DNA from: an uncultured Bacteroidales bacterium
GTDB lineage: Bacteria; Bacteroidota; Bacteroidia; Bacteroidales; UBA932
Direction: 5' to 3'
Assembly: GCA_905234285.1 (NCBI GenBank)
Contig: CAJOHK010000018.1
Location: 1 to 53,498, forward strand
DNA length: 53,498 bases
Below the pieces are notes generated by a model. The model was not told where the DNA came from. It made no database searches and worked only from the letters and a program-made list of their open reading frames with translations. A program made the translations under genes and the position numbers. Shown in pieces: positions 16,697 through 24,816 of the stretch (position 1 is the first letter of the stretch; each line of letters begins with the position of its first letter).

Positions 16697-16968
16697 CACG
16701 CTTCCTCCAGGTAGGAGATGCATCTATCGATCTCCTTAATCAGTGTATCGATCTTCTCCTTGGCTTCGGGGCCTGGGGCTCCGGCGGAAAAGGCCGCTGT
16801 GAGTTTCCGGGTTTCTATCTCGGACTCCAATTCCAAAATTTGTTTCCTAAGGGCGCTGCCGGTTTCCTCGCACGTCCGTAACTCCTGGCGGAGACGTTCA
16901 TTCTCCGCTTTCTCAGCCTCGTAGCGTGCAATCAGCTGCTCGATATTCTTTCTTATATCTTCCAGCAT
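16696..16968 (-). CDS. Coiled-coil protein coupled to zapA
   Basis: A 90-residue cytosolic protein, predicted mostly helical with heptad pattern over residues 1-55 (IEQLIARYEAEKAENERLRQELRTCEETGSALRKQILELESEIETRK), a short Gly/Pro/Ala break, and a second helix (EKIDTLIKEIDRCISYLEEA). It is translationally coupled to zapA. In size, coiled-coil nature and position it resembles the division factor ZapB, but sequence homology cannot be claimed. It is the first gene of the leftward zapA-RNA-rny-antiporter unit, with a TAnnTTTG box 23 bases upstream. Confidence 0.75.
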   Translation of the reverse strand: MLEDIRKNIEQLIARYEAEKAENERLRQELRTCEETGSALRKQILELESEIETRKLTAAFSAGAPGPEAKEKIDTLIKEIDRCISYLEEA

Positions 16969-16991
16969 GGCCGGTTTGTGCCTAATCTGTG

Positions 16992-16999
16992 CAAAATTA
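16992..16999 (-). promoter_or_regulatory. -7 box TAATTTTG for the coiled-coil/zapA unit
   Basis: TAATTTTG on the minus strand, 23 bases before the ATG at 16968, just downstream of the terminator of the preceding phosphorylase unit. Confidence 0.65.
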
Positions 17000-17000
17000 C

Positions 17001-17042
17001 AAAAAAACTTTCAATGTTCATAGGCGAGCAGTGAAAGTTTTT
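17001..17042 (-). terminator. Terminator of the purine nucleoside phosphorylase unit
   Basis: An 11-bp perfect stem (17003-17013 with 17032-17042) with an 18-base loop. On the minus strand it ends in TTTTTTT, about 20 bases after the stop of the last phosphorylase gene. Confidence 0.75.
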
Positions 17043-17062
17043 AAAAATTAAGCCGTTGAGCC

Positions 17063-17887
17063 CTAGAGCTTTTGGATAAGGCGCTTGAAAATGATGGTCA
17101 TTTTGTCGGCGGCAGAATCGGCGGCCTTTACAATGGCCTCTCCGTCAGTTACATAGTCTTCGTCGTCCGTGGCGTGCGCAACGTCCGTGATTACAGACAT
17201 GCCAAAGACCGGGATATTGCTGTGGCGGGCCACAATCACTTCCGGCGTGGTGCTCATGCCCACTGCATCGGCGCCAATGGCACGGAAGTAATGGTATTCG
17301 GCCGGCGTTTCATAGCAGGGACCGGTGACGGCCACGTACACGCCGCGCTGGAGGTAGATGCCTTCTTCCTCGGCAATCTTGTGCACCTTGCGGATGAGGG
17401 TGGGATCATAGGGCCGGGTCATGTCCGGGAAGCGGGGCCCAAAGTCGTCCAGATTGGGGCCGATGAGCGGGTTGGGCAGCAGGTTGATGTGGTCCTTGAT
17501 AATCATGAGGTCTCCCACATGGTAACTCAGGTTGGTGCCGCCGGCGGCGTTGGACACAAACAGGTACTTGATGCCCAGGGTAATCATGACGCGGATGGGG
17601 AGCACCACCTTGTCCATGCCGTACCCCTCATAAAAATGGATGCGGCCTTGCATGGCCATCACCGTCTTTCCAGAGAGGGTGCCCACAATGAAGTTACCCT
17701 TGTGGCCGATGGCGGTAGATACGGGGAAGCCCGGAATCTCCTTGTAGGGGATGACAAGGGGATTTTCAATTTCGTCGGCCAGTTTGCCCAGGCCGCTGCC
17801 CAGGACAATGCCCACCAGGGGTTCACGGCCTTCCAGACGGGACTTTACATAGTCCGAAGCTGCATGTATAGTTTCTAAGATGCTCAT
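17063..17887 (-). CDS. Purine nucleoside phosphorylase, copy with Asp at the base-specificity site
   Basis: A 274-residue trimeric-type (PNP-I/MTAP family) nucleoside phosphorylase, cleaving purine ribonucleosides with phosphate to base and ribose-1-phosphate. Phosphate-site motif GSGLGKL is at 30-36, IGHKGNF near 60, the signature VSNAAGGTN at 111-119, the base-site glutamate Glu193 in CYETPAEY, and [12 protein letters not shown] at 211-222. At the position equivalent to human PNP Asn243 it has Asp235 (SVITDVAH), whereas the adjacent paralogue has Asn. In human PNP that substitution favours 6-aminopurine nucleosides, so this copy may act on adenosine-type substrates; this is inference. Its ATG overlaps the stop of the upstream paralogue (ATGA), so they are coupled. 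Confidence 0.9.
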   Translation of the reverse strand: MSILETIHAASDYVKSRLEGREPLVGIVLGSGLGKLADEIENPLVIPYKEIPGFPVSTAIGHKGNFIVGTLSGKTVMAMQGRIHFYEGYGMDKVVLPIRVMITLGIKYLFVSNAAGGTNLSYHVGDLMIIKDHINLLPNPLIGPNLDDFGPRFPDMTRPYDPTLIRKVHKIAEEEGIYLQRGVYVAVTGPCYETPAEYHYFRAIGADAVGMSTTPEVIVARHSNIPVFGMSVITDVAHATDDEDYVTDGEAIVKAADSAADKMTIIFKRLIQKL

Positions 17888-18717
17888 AGTGACATGTTTT
17901 CAATCATTTTGACAATCAGGCGGCTCATCTTGTCTGCGGCGGCGTTGGCGGCGGCCACTACATCTTCTCCGTCGTTTACGTAATCGTCGGCGTAGTCGTC
18001 GTGGGCTTCGTTGGTAATCACGGACATACCAAAGACGGGAACGTTGGCGTGGCGGGCCACGATGACCTCCGGAATGGTGCTCATACCCACGGCGTCGCCG
18101 CCGATGCTGCGATAGTACTTATACTCGGCCGGGGTCTCGTAGGAAGGACCGGTGCCGCCTACGTACACGCCCTGCTGCAGGGGAATGTCCATCTTGCGTG
18201 CCAGGGAGAAAGCCAGGCGGATGAGGGACGGGTCATAGGGCCGGGTCATGTCCGGGAAGCGGGGGCCGAGCTCGTCCCAGTTGGGGCCGATGAGGGGATT
18301 GGGCAGCAGGTTGATGTGGTCTTTGATGACCATGAGGTCTCCCACGTGGAAGCTCAGGTTGGTGCCGCCGGCGGCGTTGGATACGAAGAGGGCCTTGATG
18401 CCCGCGCCGATCATGACGCGGATGGGGAGGACCACTTTGTCCATGCCGTAGCCTTCATAGTAATGGATGCGGCCCTGCATGGCGATGACGGTTTTACCGC
18501 CCAGCTGGCCGATGATGAAATTGCCTTTGTGCCCTACTGCCGTGGAGACGGGGAACCCGGGAAGGTCCTTGTAGGGAATGACGACGGGGTCCTGGATTAC
18601 GTCGGCCAGTTTGCCCAGGCCGCTGCCCAGGACAATGCCCAATTGGGGCTTGCGACCGCCCGCGCGCTCCAGCACGATGGCGGACAGCTGGTTGATGGTC
18701 TCAATTCTGGGATCCAT
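17884..18717 (-). CDS. Purine nucleoside phosphorylase, copy with Asn at the base-specificity site
   Basis: A 277-residue PNP-I family enzyme starting at the ATG at 18717 ([13 protein letters not shown]); the longer open frame to 18753 runs into the terminator of the previous gene. It carries GSGLGKL at 31-37, VSNAAGGTN at 112-120, Glu194 in SYETPAEY and Asn236 in SVITNEAH, the residues that read inosine and guanosine in the family. It is the upstream member of a tandem pair whose central blocks are almost identical (PGFPVSTA...[39 protein letters not shown]), clearly an in-place duplication. Likely role: purine salvage of 6-oxopurine nucleosides. Confidence 0.92.
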   Translation of the reverse strand: MDPRIETINQLSAIVLERAGGRKPQLGIVLGSGLGKLADVIQDPVVIPYKDLPGFPVSTAVGHKGNFIIGQLGGKTVIAMQGRIHYYEGYGMDKVVLPIRVMIGAGIKALFVSNAAGGTNLSFHVGDLMVIKDHINLLPNPLIGPNWDELGPRFPDMTRPYDPSLIRLAFSLARKMDIPLQQGVYVGGTGPSYETPAEYKYYRSIGGDAVGMSTIPEVIVARHANVPVFGMSVITNEAHDDYADDYVNDGEDVVAAANAAADKMSRLIVKMIENMSL

Positions 18718-18744
18718 AGTGTTTTGTGTGGTTAGGGATAAGAA

Positions 18745-18767
18745 AACCGGCAAGGGACCTGCCGGTT
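18745..18767 (-). terminator. Terminator of the PUR-domain gene
   Basis: An 8-bp stem (18745-18752 with 18760-18767) with a 7-base loop, followed on the minus strand by TTCTTAT. It lies immediately after the DUF3276 stop and before the phosphorylase pair. Confidence 0.72.
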
Positions 18768-18774
18768 ACGATGG

Positions 18775-19122
18775 TTAAAAGGATTCCTCCGGGGTGTCCT
18801 GATCCTCGTGGGAGGGATACTGGCAGATGGGTTGGTCATGCAGAAGGTCATGCATGATATAATGCACGGCTTCCTGCAGACCCTCCGAGAACTTCTCGAA
18901 GTCTTCTTTATAGAGGAAAATCTTGTGCTTGTCGTAGGTAAAGGAACCGTCCCTTTCCTGGCGGCGTTTGCTTTCTGTGATGGTGAGGTAGAAGTCATTG
19001 TTGCCCTTCGTGGTCTTCACATCAAAGAAATAGGTGCGCTTGCCGGCACGGACCGGTTTGGAGTAAACGTCTTCTGAGCCTCGCTCCTGGGGATGTCCCC
19101 GTTCGTAATCTTCACTGTACAT
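18775..19122 (-). CDS. PUR-domain (DUF3276) nucleic-acid-binding protein
   Basis: A 115-residue protein starting at the ATG at 19122 (MYSEDYERGHPQERG); the open frame continues upstream but crosses the promoter. The PUR-family core spans residues about 20-75: VYSKPVRAGKRTYFFDVKTTKGNNDFYLTITESKRR, then KHKIFLYKEDFEKFSEGLQEAVHYI. PUR proteins bind single-stranded DNA and RNA; the Borrelia relative regulates gene expression. The acidic, Gln/Pro-rich C-terminus (PSHEDQDTPEESF) is typical of Bacteroidota versions. Transcribed alone, divergently from nusB. Confidence 0.87.
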   Translation of the reverse strand: MYSEDYERGHPQERGSEDVYSKPVRAGKRTYFFDVKTTKGNNDFYLTITESKRRQERDGSFTYDKHKIFLYKEDFEKFSEGLQEAVHYIMHDLLHDQPICQYPSHEDQDTPEESF

Positions 19123-19148
19123 GACGCAATTCGTTTGGTTTATCTTTA

Positions 19149-19156
19149 CAAAGATA
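19149..19156 (-). promoter_or_regulatory. -7 box TATCTTTG for the PUR-domain gene
   Basis: TATCTTTG on the minus strand, 26 bases before the ATG at 19122. It is part of a 7+2+7 palindrome (TATCTTT-AC-AAAGATA, 19141-19156) covering the box and the expected start-site region. Confidence 0.68.
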
Positions 19157-19178
19157 AGGAAATAATGTAAAAAAACAC

Positions 19179-19186
19179 TAACTTTG
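19179..19186 (+). promoter_or_regulatory. -7 box TAACTTTG for nusB
   Basis: TAACTTTG lies 21 bases before the nusB ATG at 19208, with an inner-edge distance of 22 bp to the divergent PUR-gene box. Confidence 0.68.
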
Positions 19187-19207
19187 CACAAATTTATTTG
19201 ACATATT

Positions 19208-20173
19208 ATGCTCAACAGACGTATTCTCAGAATCAAGGCTTTCAAGGTCCTGTACTCCTATGCCGAGAACCCGGACCTCTCCCTGAAAGAAGCGTTGGAC
19301 AGCCTTGAAACGTCCTCAGAAGCCACCCGGGACCTGTACCTCTATATGATGGCCGTCATTCCTGCCCTAACGGCAGAGGCCGCCCGCCGCATCGAAGCCG
19401 CCCGGGGCAAATTCAATCCTACAGAAGAAGACCTCCATCCCAACCTGCGCTTTGTCCAAAACGGCATATCGGCCCTTCTGGAGCAGGATCCGGATTTTGC
19501 GCGCCTCCTGGAAAAGAAGAAATTCTCCTGGGCCCAGAACGACGCCATCCTCCACAATCTGTACGAAACCCTCCGCACCCGCAAGTATTATCAGGCGTAC
19601 ATGGCTGCCCCCCAGACCTCCCTGGAGGCCGATGCCGCCCTGTGGAAGCATGTGTTCGAAGAGGAGTTCGAGGATAACGAAGAACTGGCCGCCATCCTGG
19701 AAGACAGTTCCATCCATTGGGCCGATGACCTGCCCTACGCGCTGGGCTGCTGCATCCGCTCCCTGGAGGAGATGGGCAAGACGGGCCGCTGGAACTTCCC
19801 TCCGCTATACCAGAGCGAGATCCTGGAAGCCCAGGGCAAGCAGGTAGACGATGACCGCAAGTTCGTACGTGCCCTCCTGTCGGCCGCCTATGGCCGTTTC
19901 CCGGAGTACAACAGCCTCATTGCCGGCGCCGTTTCCAAATGGGACCGCGACCGTCTGTACACCACCGACATCGTCCTCATCGCCATGGGCCTGGCCGAGG
20001 CCGAGACCTTCCCGGAGATTCCGGTCAGGGTAACCATCAATGAGTACGTAGAAATTTCCAAGTATTATTCCACCCCCAAGAGCCGCATCTTTGTCAATGG
20101 CCTCCTGGACCGCCTCATCAAGGAAAAAGAGGCTGCCGGCGCTATTGCCAAGAGTGGCAAGGGACTTATTTAA
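19208..20173 (+). CDS. nusB: Transcription antitermination factor NusB (long Bacteroidota form)
   Basis: A 321-residue protein, about twice the length of E. coli NusB, as is usual in Bacteroidota. The start (MLNRRILRIKAFKVLYSYAENPDLSL) is the conserved RNA-facing helix. A long helical insertion (about 60-220) precedes the C-terminal NusB fold: DRDRLYTTDIVLIAMGLAEAETFPEIPVRVTINEYVEISKYYSTPKSRIFVNGLLDRL. NusB with NusE binds boxA of rRNA leaders. It opens an operon with yajC (8 bases between them), the YbbR protein and coaE, a standard order in this phylum. Confidence 0.95.
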   Translation: MLNRRILRIKAFKVLYSYAENPDLSLKEALDSLETSSEATRDLYLYMMAVIPALTAEAARRIEAARGKFNPTEEDLHPNLRFVQNGISALLEQDPDFARLLEKKKFSWAQNDAILHNLYETLRTRKYYQAYMAAPQTSLEADAALWKHVFEEEFEDNEELAAILEDSSIHWADDLPYALGCCIRSLEEMGKTGRWNFPPLYQSEILEAQGKQVDDDRKFVRALLSAAYGRFPEYNSLIAGAVSKWDRDRLYTTDIVLIAMGLAEAETFPEIPVRVTINEYVEISKYYSTPKSRIFVNGLLDRLIKEKEAAGAIAKSGKGLI

Positions 20174-20182
20174 AACCAATCC

Positions 20183-20530
20183 ATGAACCTTCTTACTATC
20201 TTTTTCCTGATGGGACCGCAAGCCGCTCCCGCAGGCGCCCAGGCCGGCCAGCAAGGCAGTGCCCTTCCCACCATCCTCATGTTCGCCGCCATCATCCTGG
20301 TGATGTGGCTGTTCATGATTCGCCCCCAGCGCAAACAGCAGAAGGAACTGCAGGAATTCCGCAGCGGCCTCAAGAAAGGCGATAAAATTGTCACCGTGGG
20401 CGGCATCTACGGCGAGATTGTAGAAGTGAACGAGAAAACCGCCCTTATCAAAGTGGACGGCGACGTGAAACTTCGCGTAGACAAACAGGGTCTGGTAAAG
20501 GATTACACCGACGCTGCGCAGCAAAAGTAG
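20183..20530 (+). CDS. yajC: Preprotein translocase subunit YajC
   Basis: A 115-residue inner-membrane accessory of SecDF-YidC. A short hydrophobic N-terminus is followed by an Ala/Gly/Gln linker, one strong membrane helix (about 29-46, LPTILMFAAIILVMWLFMI) and the characteristic RPQRKQQKELQEFRSGLKKGDKIVTVGGIYGEIVEV cytosolic domain. Length is typical. It sits between nusB and the ybbR-like gene with 6-9-base gaps. Confidence 0.95.
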   Translation: MNLLTIFFLMGPQAAPAGAQAGQQGSALPTILMFAAIILVMWLFMIRPQRKQQKELQEFRSGLKKGDKIVTVGGIYGEIVEVNEKTALIKVDGDVKLRVDKQGLVKDYTDAAQQK

Positions 20531-20536
20531 CTTCGC

Positions 20537-21505
20537 ATGTCCCTGAAAGACCGGATCAGGCTCCATCTGGGAGACTGGGAGAGAGAATGGATATTCCTGG
20601 GAGTATCTGTTCTCCTTGCCTGTTTTATCTGGCTCCTGACCAATCTTTCCAAGGAATATACCGGCATCATCAGCGTGCCGGTGGTGGCCGAATGCAATAT
20701 CGAAGGCCACCACACCGCCTCTTCCAATACCGTTGTAGTGAGCGCCCGCTGCCGTACCGACGGCTTCCGTCTGGTGCGGGAACAGAGCCGCCGGGAAAAG
20801 AAACTCGTCCGCGTTCGTTTTGACCGGCAGGACATGCGCCGCACCGGCCCCGATGAATTCAGCGTCATCGGCGGTGTCAAAAATTCCTACATCAACCAGT
20901 TCTTTGGAGATGGCGCCAACGTGGAGGCGTTCATCAGCGACACCCTCCGTTTTGTCTTCCCGGCCGAGCGCCACAAGAAAGTGCCGGTAGAGGTGCCCAT
21001 CTCTTTCACCTGCCGGTCACAGTACATGCCCAGCGGGCCCTTCCGGGTTTCGCCCGATTCGGTGACGGTATATGCCTCCGACGAGCGTTTGGAAGTCATC
21101 GATAAAGTTACGGCGCCCCGCCTGCAGTTCTCCGACCTGGCAGAATCCCAGCATGGCATCATCCGGCTCAACCAGCAGCAGGACGTGCGCTATTCGGTAG
21201 ACGAAGTGAGCTACGAGCTGCCCATTACCCGCTATGTTGAGCTCCGTACAACGGTGCCCATGGAGGTATGGAATATGCCGGCCGGCCATTCGGTCCAGGT
21301 ATATCCGGCCCAGGCTACCGTGTACATGCGCTGCGTTTTCCCTATGGCCAAGGATCCCGTCCCGGACTTCAAACTGTACATCGACTATAAGGACTTCAGC
21401 GCTTCCATGAGCGGCCGATGCGCCCCGCGCACCCTTCGCCTGCCGGCCGGCGTGCTGGAGTACCGCGTGGAGCCGGAGGTTTTCGATTGCATTGAACTCC
21501 GATGA
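20537..21505 (+). CDS. YbbR-like domain protein
   Basis: A 322-residue protein with a single N-terminal membrane helix (about 18-37, WIFLGVSVLLACFIWLLTNL) and a large extracytoplasmic, beta-rich region bearing at least two YbbR-type repeats (for example RHKKVPVEVPISFTCRSQYMPSGPFRVSPDSVTVYASDERLEVIDKVTAPRL). YbbR/CdaR proteins in Firmicutes activate the diadenylate cyclase CdaA; whether this one does is unknown, and no cyclase gene is in the window. It overlaps coaE by 4 bp. Confidence 0.82.
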   Translation: MSLKDRIRLHLGDWEREWIFLGVSVLLACFIWLLTNLSKEYTGIISVPVVAECNIEGHHTASSNTVVVSARCRTDGFRLVREQSRREKKLVRVRFDRQDMRRTGPDEFSVIGGVKNSYINQFFGDGANVEAFISDTLRFVFPAERHKKVPVEVPISFTCRSQYMPSGPFRVSPDSVTVYASDERLEVIDKVTAPRLQFSDLAESQHGIIRLNQQQDVRYSVDEVSYELPITRYVELRTTVPMEVWNMPAGHSVQVYPAQATVYMRCVFPMAKDPVPDFKLYIDYKDFSASMSGRCAPRTLRLPAGVLEYRVEPEVFDCIELR

Positions 21506-22086
21506 AAACCGTAGTGGTCACAGGGGGAATGGGCAGCGGCAAGTCGGCCGTGTGCCGCATTTTGGGCGAACGGGGGATTCCTGTGTACGATTCCGATGCC
21601 CGCACAAAAGCCCTTTATAACGAGCTTCCAGACCTGATTCCCACCCTGGAAAAGGCGTTGGACCTCTCTCTCCGTTTACCCGACGGCGCCCTGGATAAAT
21701 CCAAGCTGGCCGCCCGCATTTTCTCGGATCAATCGGCCCGGGAAACGCTGGAATCCATTGTTTATCCCCTGGTCAAAGAGGACTTTCTGGCCTGGCGCAG
21801 CCGGCAGAAGGACGTCCCCTTTGTGGTGCTGGAAAGTGCCGTGGTCCTTTCCAAGCCGCTCTTCGCCGATGTGATTGACGCTGTAGTGCTGGTAGAGGCC
21901 CCTGATGAAGTGCGTGTGCGCCGCGTGATGGATCGCGACGGCCTGTCCCGCGAGCAAATCCTCGGGCGTCTGGCGGCCCAGCCGGCTGTCCGTGCTTCAG
22001 TGGTCATAGAAAACGCCGGGTCCCTCTCCGAGCTCGAAAATGCCGTAGACCAGGCCTTTTTTCGGCAAAAATGCCTATCTTTGTAA
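21502..22086 (+). CDS. coaE: Dephospho-CoA kinase
   Basis: Last step of coenzyme A synthesis: phosphorylation of the ribose 3'-hydroxyl of dephospho-CoA by ATP. The 194-residue protein has the P-loop GGMGSGKS at 8-15, the CoA-site aspartate in VYDSDARTKALY, an ARIFSDQSARETLESIVYPLV helix and the lid/base region VLVEAPDEVRVRRVMDRDGLS. The ATG overlaps the preceding stop (ATGA). A promoter for the next gene lies within its 3' end. Confidence 0.94.
   Translation: MKTVVVTGGMGSGKSAVCRILGERGIPVYDSDARTKALYNELPDLIPTLEKALDLSLRLPDGALDKSKLAARIFSDQSARETLESIVYPLVKEDFLAWRSRQKDVPFVVLESAVVLSKPLFADVIDAVVLVEAPDEVRVRRVMDRDGLSREQILGRLAAQPAVRASVVIENAGSLSELENAVDQAFFRQKCLSL
22076..22083 (+). promoter_or_regulatory. 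-7 box TATCTTTG for the DUF5606/rimO unit
   Basis: TATCTTTG inside the last codons of coaE, 18 bases before the DUF5606 ATG. It allows the downstream three genes to be expressed separately from the nusB operon. Confidence 0.65.
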
Positions 22087-22101
22087 ACTATTGTATCAGA
22101 T

Positions 22102-22527
22102 ATGAAAACAGATCTCGCAAAAACCCTTTCTGTCCGTGGTCAGCACGGCCTTTTTACCTATATCGCCCAGTCCCGCAGCGGCGCCATCTGTGAAGCCTTC
22201 GAAGACAAGAAGCGCTATAACTTCAGCGCCGGCGCCGGCATTACCACCCTCGCCGACATCTCCATCTACACCGCCGACGGTGAGGTGAAGCTGCAGGAAG
22301 TCTTCGGCAAAATGAAGGAAGTCCTCAAGGACGCCGATGCTCCTTCGGCCAAGTCCTCCGACAAAGAGCTCAGGGACCTCTTTGCCAAGGCCCTGCCCAA
22401 TTACGACGCCGACCGCTTCTACGTGTCCCACATGAAGAAAGTGGTGGAGTGGTACAACGCCCTCAAGAAGTACGCTTCCCTGGACTTCCTCACGGACGAA
22501 GAACGCGAAGCCCAGGCTGCCGAATAA
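22102..22527 (+). CDS. DUF5606 family protein
   Basis: A 141-residue cytosolic protein recognised from the Bacteroidota DUF5606 pattern: DLAKTLSVRGQHGLFTYIAQSRSGAICEAFEDKKRYNFSAGAGITTLADISIYT near the N-terminus (a small beta barrel-like module), and a helical C-terminus (YDADRFYVSHMKKVVEWYNALKKYASLDF). Function unknown. Its stop is directly followed by the rimO ATG with no gap, so translation is probably coupled. No catalytic residues can be proposed. Confidence 0.82.
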   Translation: MKTDLAKTLSVRGQHGLFTYIAQSRSGAICEAFEDKKRYNFSAGAGITTLADISIYTADGEVKLQEVFGKMKEVLKDADAPSAKSSDKELRDLFAKALPNYDADRFYVSHMKKVVEWYNALKKYASLDFLTDEEREAQAAE

Positions 22528-23841
22528 ATGCAGACGCTGCAGGTCATTACCCTCGGCTGTTCCAAGAACACCGTAGACACCGAGCACTTGCTCTATCAGG
22601 TCAAGGACGCCTATGAGTGGGTGCCGGAAGGGGAGGACCGTGCCGTAGATGTCCTCGTCATCAATACCTGCGGGTTCATTGGGGATGCCAAGGAGCAGTC
22701 CATCCAAACCATCCTGGCCGCGGCCGAGCGCAAAAAGGCCGGCCTGGTGGGCAAGCTCATGGTCTTTGGCTGCCTGTCTGAGCGCTATGCCAGTGAACTT
22801 CCGGCCCTTATTCCGGAAGTGGACGGCTGGTTTGGAGCCCGCACCCTGGAGCCGCTCATCCGTGCCCTGGGCTGCCGGCCCCGATCGGCCCAATCGCACC
22901 GCAGGGTGCTCACCGCCGGCAACCGCCCCTATGCTTTCCTCAAAATCTCGGAAGGCTGCAACCGTCGCTGTTCCTATTGCGCCATCCCTTTTATCCGCGG
23001 ACCGCATGTGTCCGTGCCCATGGAAGTGCTGGTGAAGGAAGCCGAGGAGTTGGCTGCGCAAGGCATCCGTGAGCTGGTGATCATAGCGCAGGATACCACT
23101 TATTACGGCCTGGACCTGTATGGCCGCCGCGCCCTGGCCGAGCTGTTGCGTAAGCTGTCGGCCGTAGAAGGCATCGAATGGATGCGCATCCACTATTCCT
23201 ATCCCGCCGAATTCCCCGAGGATGTCCTGGAGGAAATGGCGCACAATCCCAAGGTGTGCCGCTACATGGATATTCCGCTCCAGCACATTGCCAATCCCGT
23301 ATTGGAGAAGATGCACCGTCATGTAGACGAGGCCTGGACGCGGGAACTGATCTGGCGCATGCGGGAAAAGGTCCCTGGGGTTGTGCTGCGCACCACCCTC
23401 ATCGTGGGGCATCCCGGCGAGCGTACCCGGGACTTCGAGAAACTGCTGTCCTTCGTTCAGGAGGCCCGCTTCCCCCGCATGGGCGCTTTTGCCTATTCCG
23501 AGGAGGAGGGAACCTATGACGCCGGGCACTTCAAGGACACGGTCCGTGCCAGTACCAAGCAAAGGCGCCTGGACCGTCTCATGGAGGTGCAGCGTGGCAT
23601 ATCTCTTGCATACAATCAGTCCCGGATTGGCAGCGTTGTACGCGTTCTGGTAGACGATTTCGCCGAGGGTCGCCTGGTTTGCCGCAGCGAGTTCGAAAGC
23701 CCCGAGGTAGACGGTGAAATCCTGGTCAAATACAGCCCGGAAGCCTTCGACGGAGTAGAACCTTATTCCCTGGTAGGTGAGTTCCTCCAGGTGCGCATTA
23801 CCGCTGCCGATGAATATGATCTAACTGCGGAAGTAGTATGA
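22528..23841 (+). CDS. rimO: Ribosomal protein S12 methylthiotransferase RimO
   Basis: Radical-SAM enzyme that adds a methylthio group to an aspartate of ribosomal protein uS12. The 437-residue protein has an N-terminal UPF0004 domain with three cluster cysteines (Cys11 in LGCSKN, one in VINTCGFIG, one in FGCLSERY), the radical-SAM CxxxCxxC motif in GCNRRCSYCAIP near residue 150, and a C-terminal TRAM domain (VRVLVDDFAEGRLVCRSEFESPEVDGEILV). RimO-type features (CSKN, RGPHVSVPMEVLVKEAEELA) separate it from the tRNA enzyme MtaB, which is also in this window. The stop overlaps the next start by 4 bp. Confidence 0.95.
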   Translation: MQTLQVITLGCSKNTVDTEHLLYQVKDAYEWVPEGEDRAVDVLVINTCGFIGDAKEQSIQTILAAAERKKAGLVGKLMVFGCLSERYASELPALIPEVDGWFGARTLEPLIRALGCRPRSAQSHRRVLTAGNRPYAFLKISEGCNRRCSYCAIPFIRGPHVSVPMEVLVKEAEELAAQGIRELVIIAQDTTYYGLDLYGRRALAELLRKLSAVEGIEWMRIHYSYPAEFPEDVLEEMAHNPKVCRYMDIPLQHIANPVLEKMHRHVDEAWTRELIWRMREKVPGVVLRTTLIVGHPGERTRDFEKLLSFVQEARFPRMGAFAYSEEEGTYDAGHFKDTVRASTKQRRLDRLMEVQRGISLAYNQSRIGSVVRVLVDDFAEGRLVCRSEFESPEVDGEILVKYSPEAFDGVEPYSLVGEFLQVRITAADEYDLTAEVV

Positions 23842-24764
23842 AACACCGTCCCATTTGGATAGCAGCCGCCCTATTGCTGGCGGCCTGTTCCCCCCAGACT
23901 TACAGTCTGTATCTGGATGTCCGTCAGCCTTCCTCTTCAGGAGTGGACTTGTCCCGCAAAACCATCGCCATCGCCTATATGGACGGCCTCAACGGCGTAG
24001 ATTCCCTCTTTGACCGTTCGGCCGCATCGGCCATAGCCCGCAATCTGGAGGCCGATTATTTCGGCGGCGAGGAACTGGTGGGCCTGTACCGGGTTCCCTC
24101 CACCGACACCGTCTCGGTGGAACTCATGCGCTCGCTGGTCATGGAAACCGGCGGCGATGTGGTCTTTCTCCTCAGCTCCCAGTTGGGAGAGGTGAACCTG
24201 GAATCCAATCAGCCGGTTTCGCAGCCGTCTTCGCCCGATTCGGCCTATCTGTGCACGGCTTCCGTTCCGGTCAAAACCAAGCTTAGCGTGTACGACAGCA
24301 TGGGCAATGACGAGGTCCGCCACTTCAAGGGCTCTACCGTGGTGCGTCCGCAGGTTTACAACAACGGCATAGCCACCGAGGTGGGGCTCAAGGCCCTCTC
24401 GCTTCGCGGCGTGAGTCCGGAGGCCGAGAATGTAGGACAGCGGGTATCGACCCATTTCCTCTCTAACTGGAAGCGGGAAACGTTTACCCTCTACTATTTT
24501 GACGATAACGATGCCTGGATTCAGGCGCTGGCCCATGCCGAGACGGGAGAATTCTCCAAGGCTATCGATATTTGGGGAAAACTGCTCAAGAATAGCAAGA
24601 GGGCCAAAAAGCAAGCTTGCGCCTGCTACAATATGGCCATGGCGTTCTATCTGCTGGAAGACATAGCCCTGGCAAATGACTGGCTGGACCAGTGCGATAA
24701 ATTGGAAAATGTCTCCTTGTCCCAGGGCCTGCGCAAAAGGATACAAATGCACTTGGAAAAGTAG
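23838..24764 (+). CDS. DUF6340-like lipoprotein with TPR-like C-terminus
   Basis: A 308-residue protein with a lipoprotein signal (LLLAAC, Cys17). After it come SLYLDVRQPSSSGVDLSRKTIAIAYMDG and a beta-rich domain (YRVPSTDTVSVELMRSLVMETGGDVVFLLSSQLGEVNLES). The last 100 residues are helical and repeat-like (ETGEFSKAIDIWGKLLKNSKRAKKQACACYNMAMAFYLLEDIALANDWL), resembling two TPR hairpins. This fits the DUF6340 family of Bacteroidales lipoproteins, whose function is unknown. It is the last gene of the DUF5606-rimO transcript and lies 50 bases before pckA. Confidence 0.75.
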   Translation: MKHRPIWIAAALLLAACSPQTYSLYLDVRQPSSSGVDLSRKTIAIAYMDGLNGVDSLFDRSAASAIARNLEADYFGGEELVGLYRVPSTDTVSVELMRSLVMETGGDVVFLLSSQLGEVNLESNQPVSQPSSPDSAYLCTASVPVKTKLSVYDSMGNDEVRHFKGSTVVRPQVYNNGIATEVGLKALSLRGVSPEAENVGQRVSTHFLSNWKRETFTLYYFDDNDAWIQALAHAETGEFSKAIDIWGKLLKNSKRAKKQACACYNMAMAFYLLEDIALANDWLDQCDKLENVSLSQGLRKRIQMHLEK

Positions 24765-24775
24765 CAAAAAAGCAG

Positions 24776-24783
24776 TAAATTTG
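24776..24783 (+). promoter_or_regulatory. -7 box TAAATTTG for pckA
   Basis: TAAATTTG with 33 bases to the pckA ATG. A CTTGG resembling part of the -33 TTTG element lies about 20 bp upstream. Confidence 0.68.
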
Positions 24784-24816
24784 TGGACCGAATAAAAATC
24801 ATTTAATTCAATCAAT

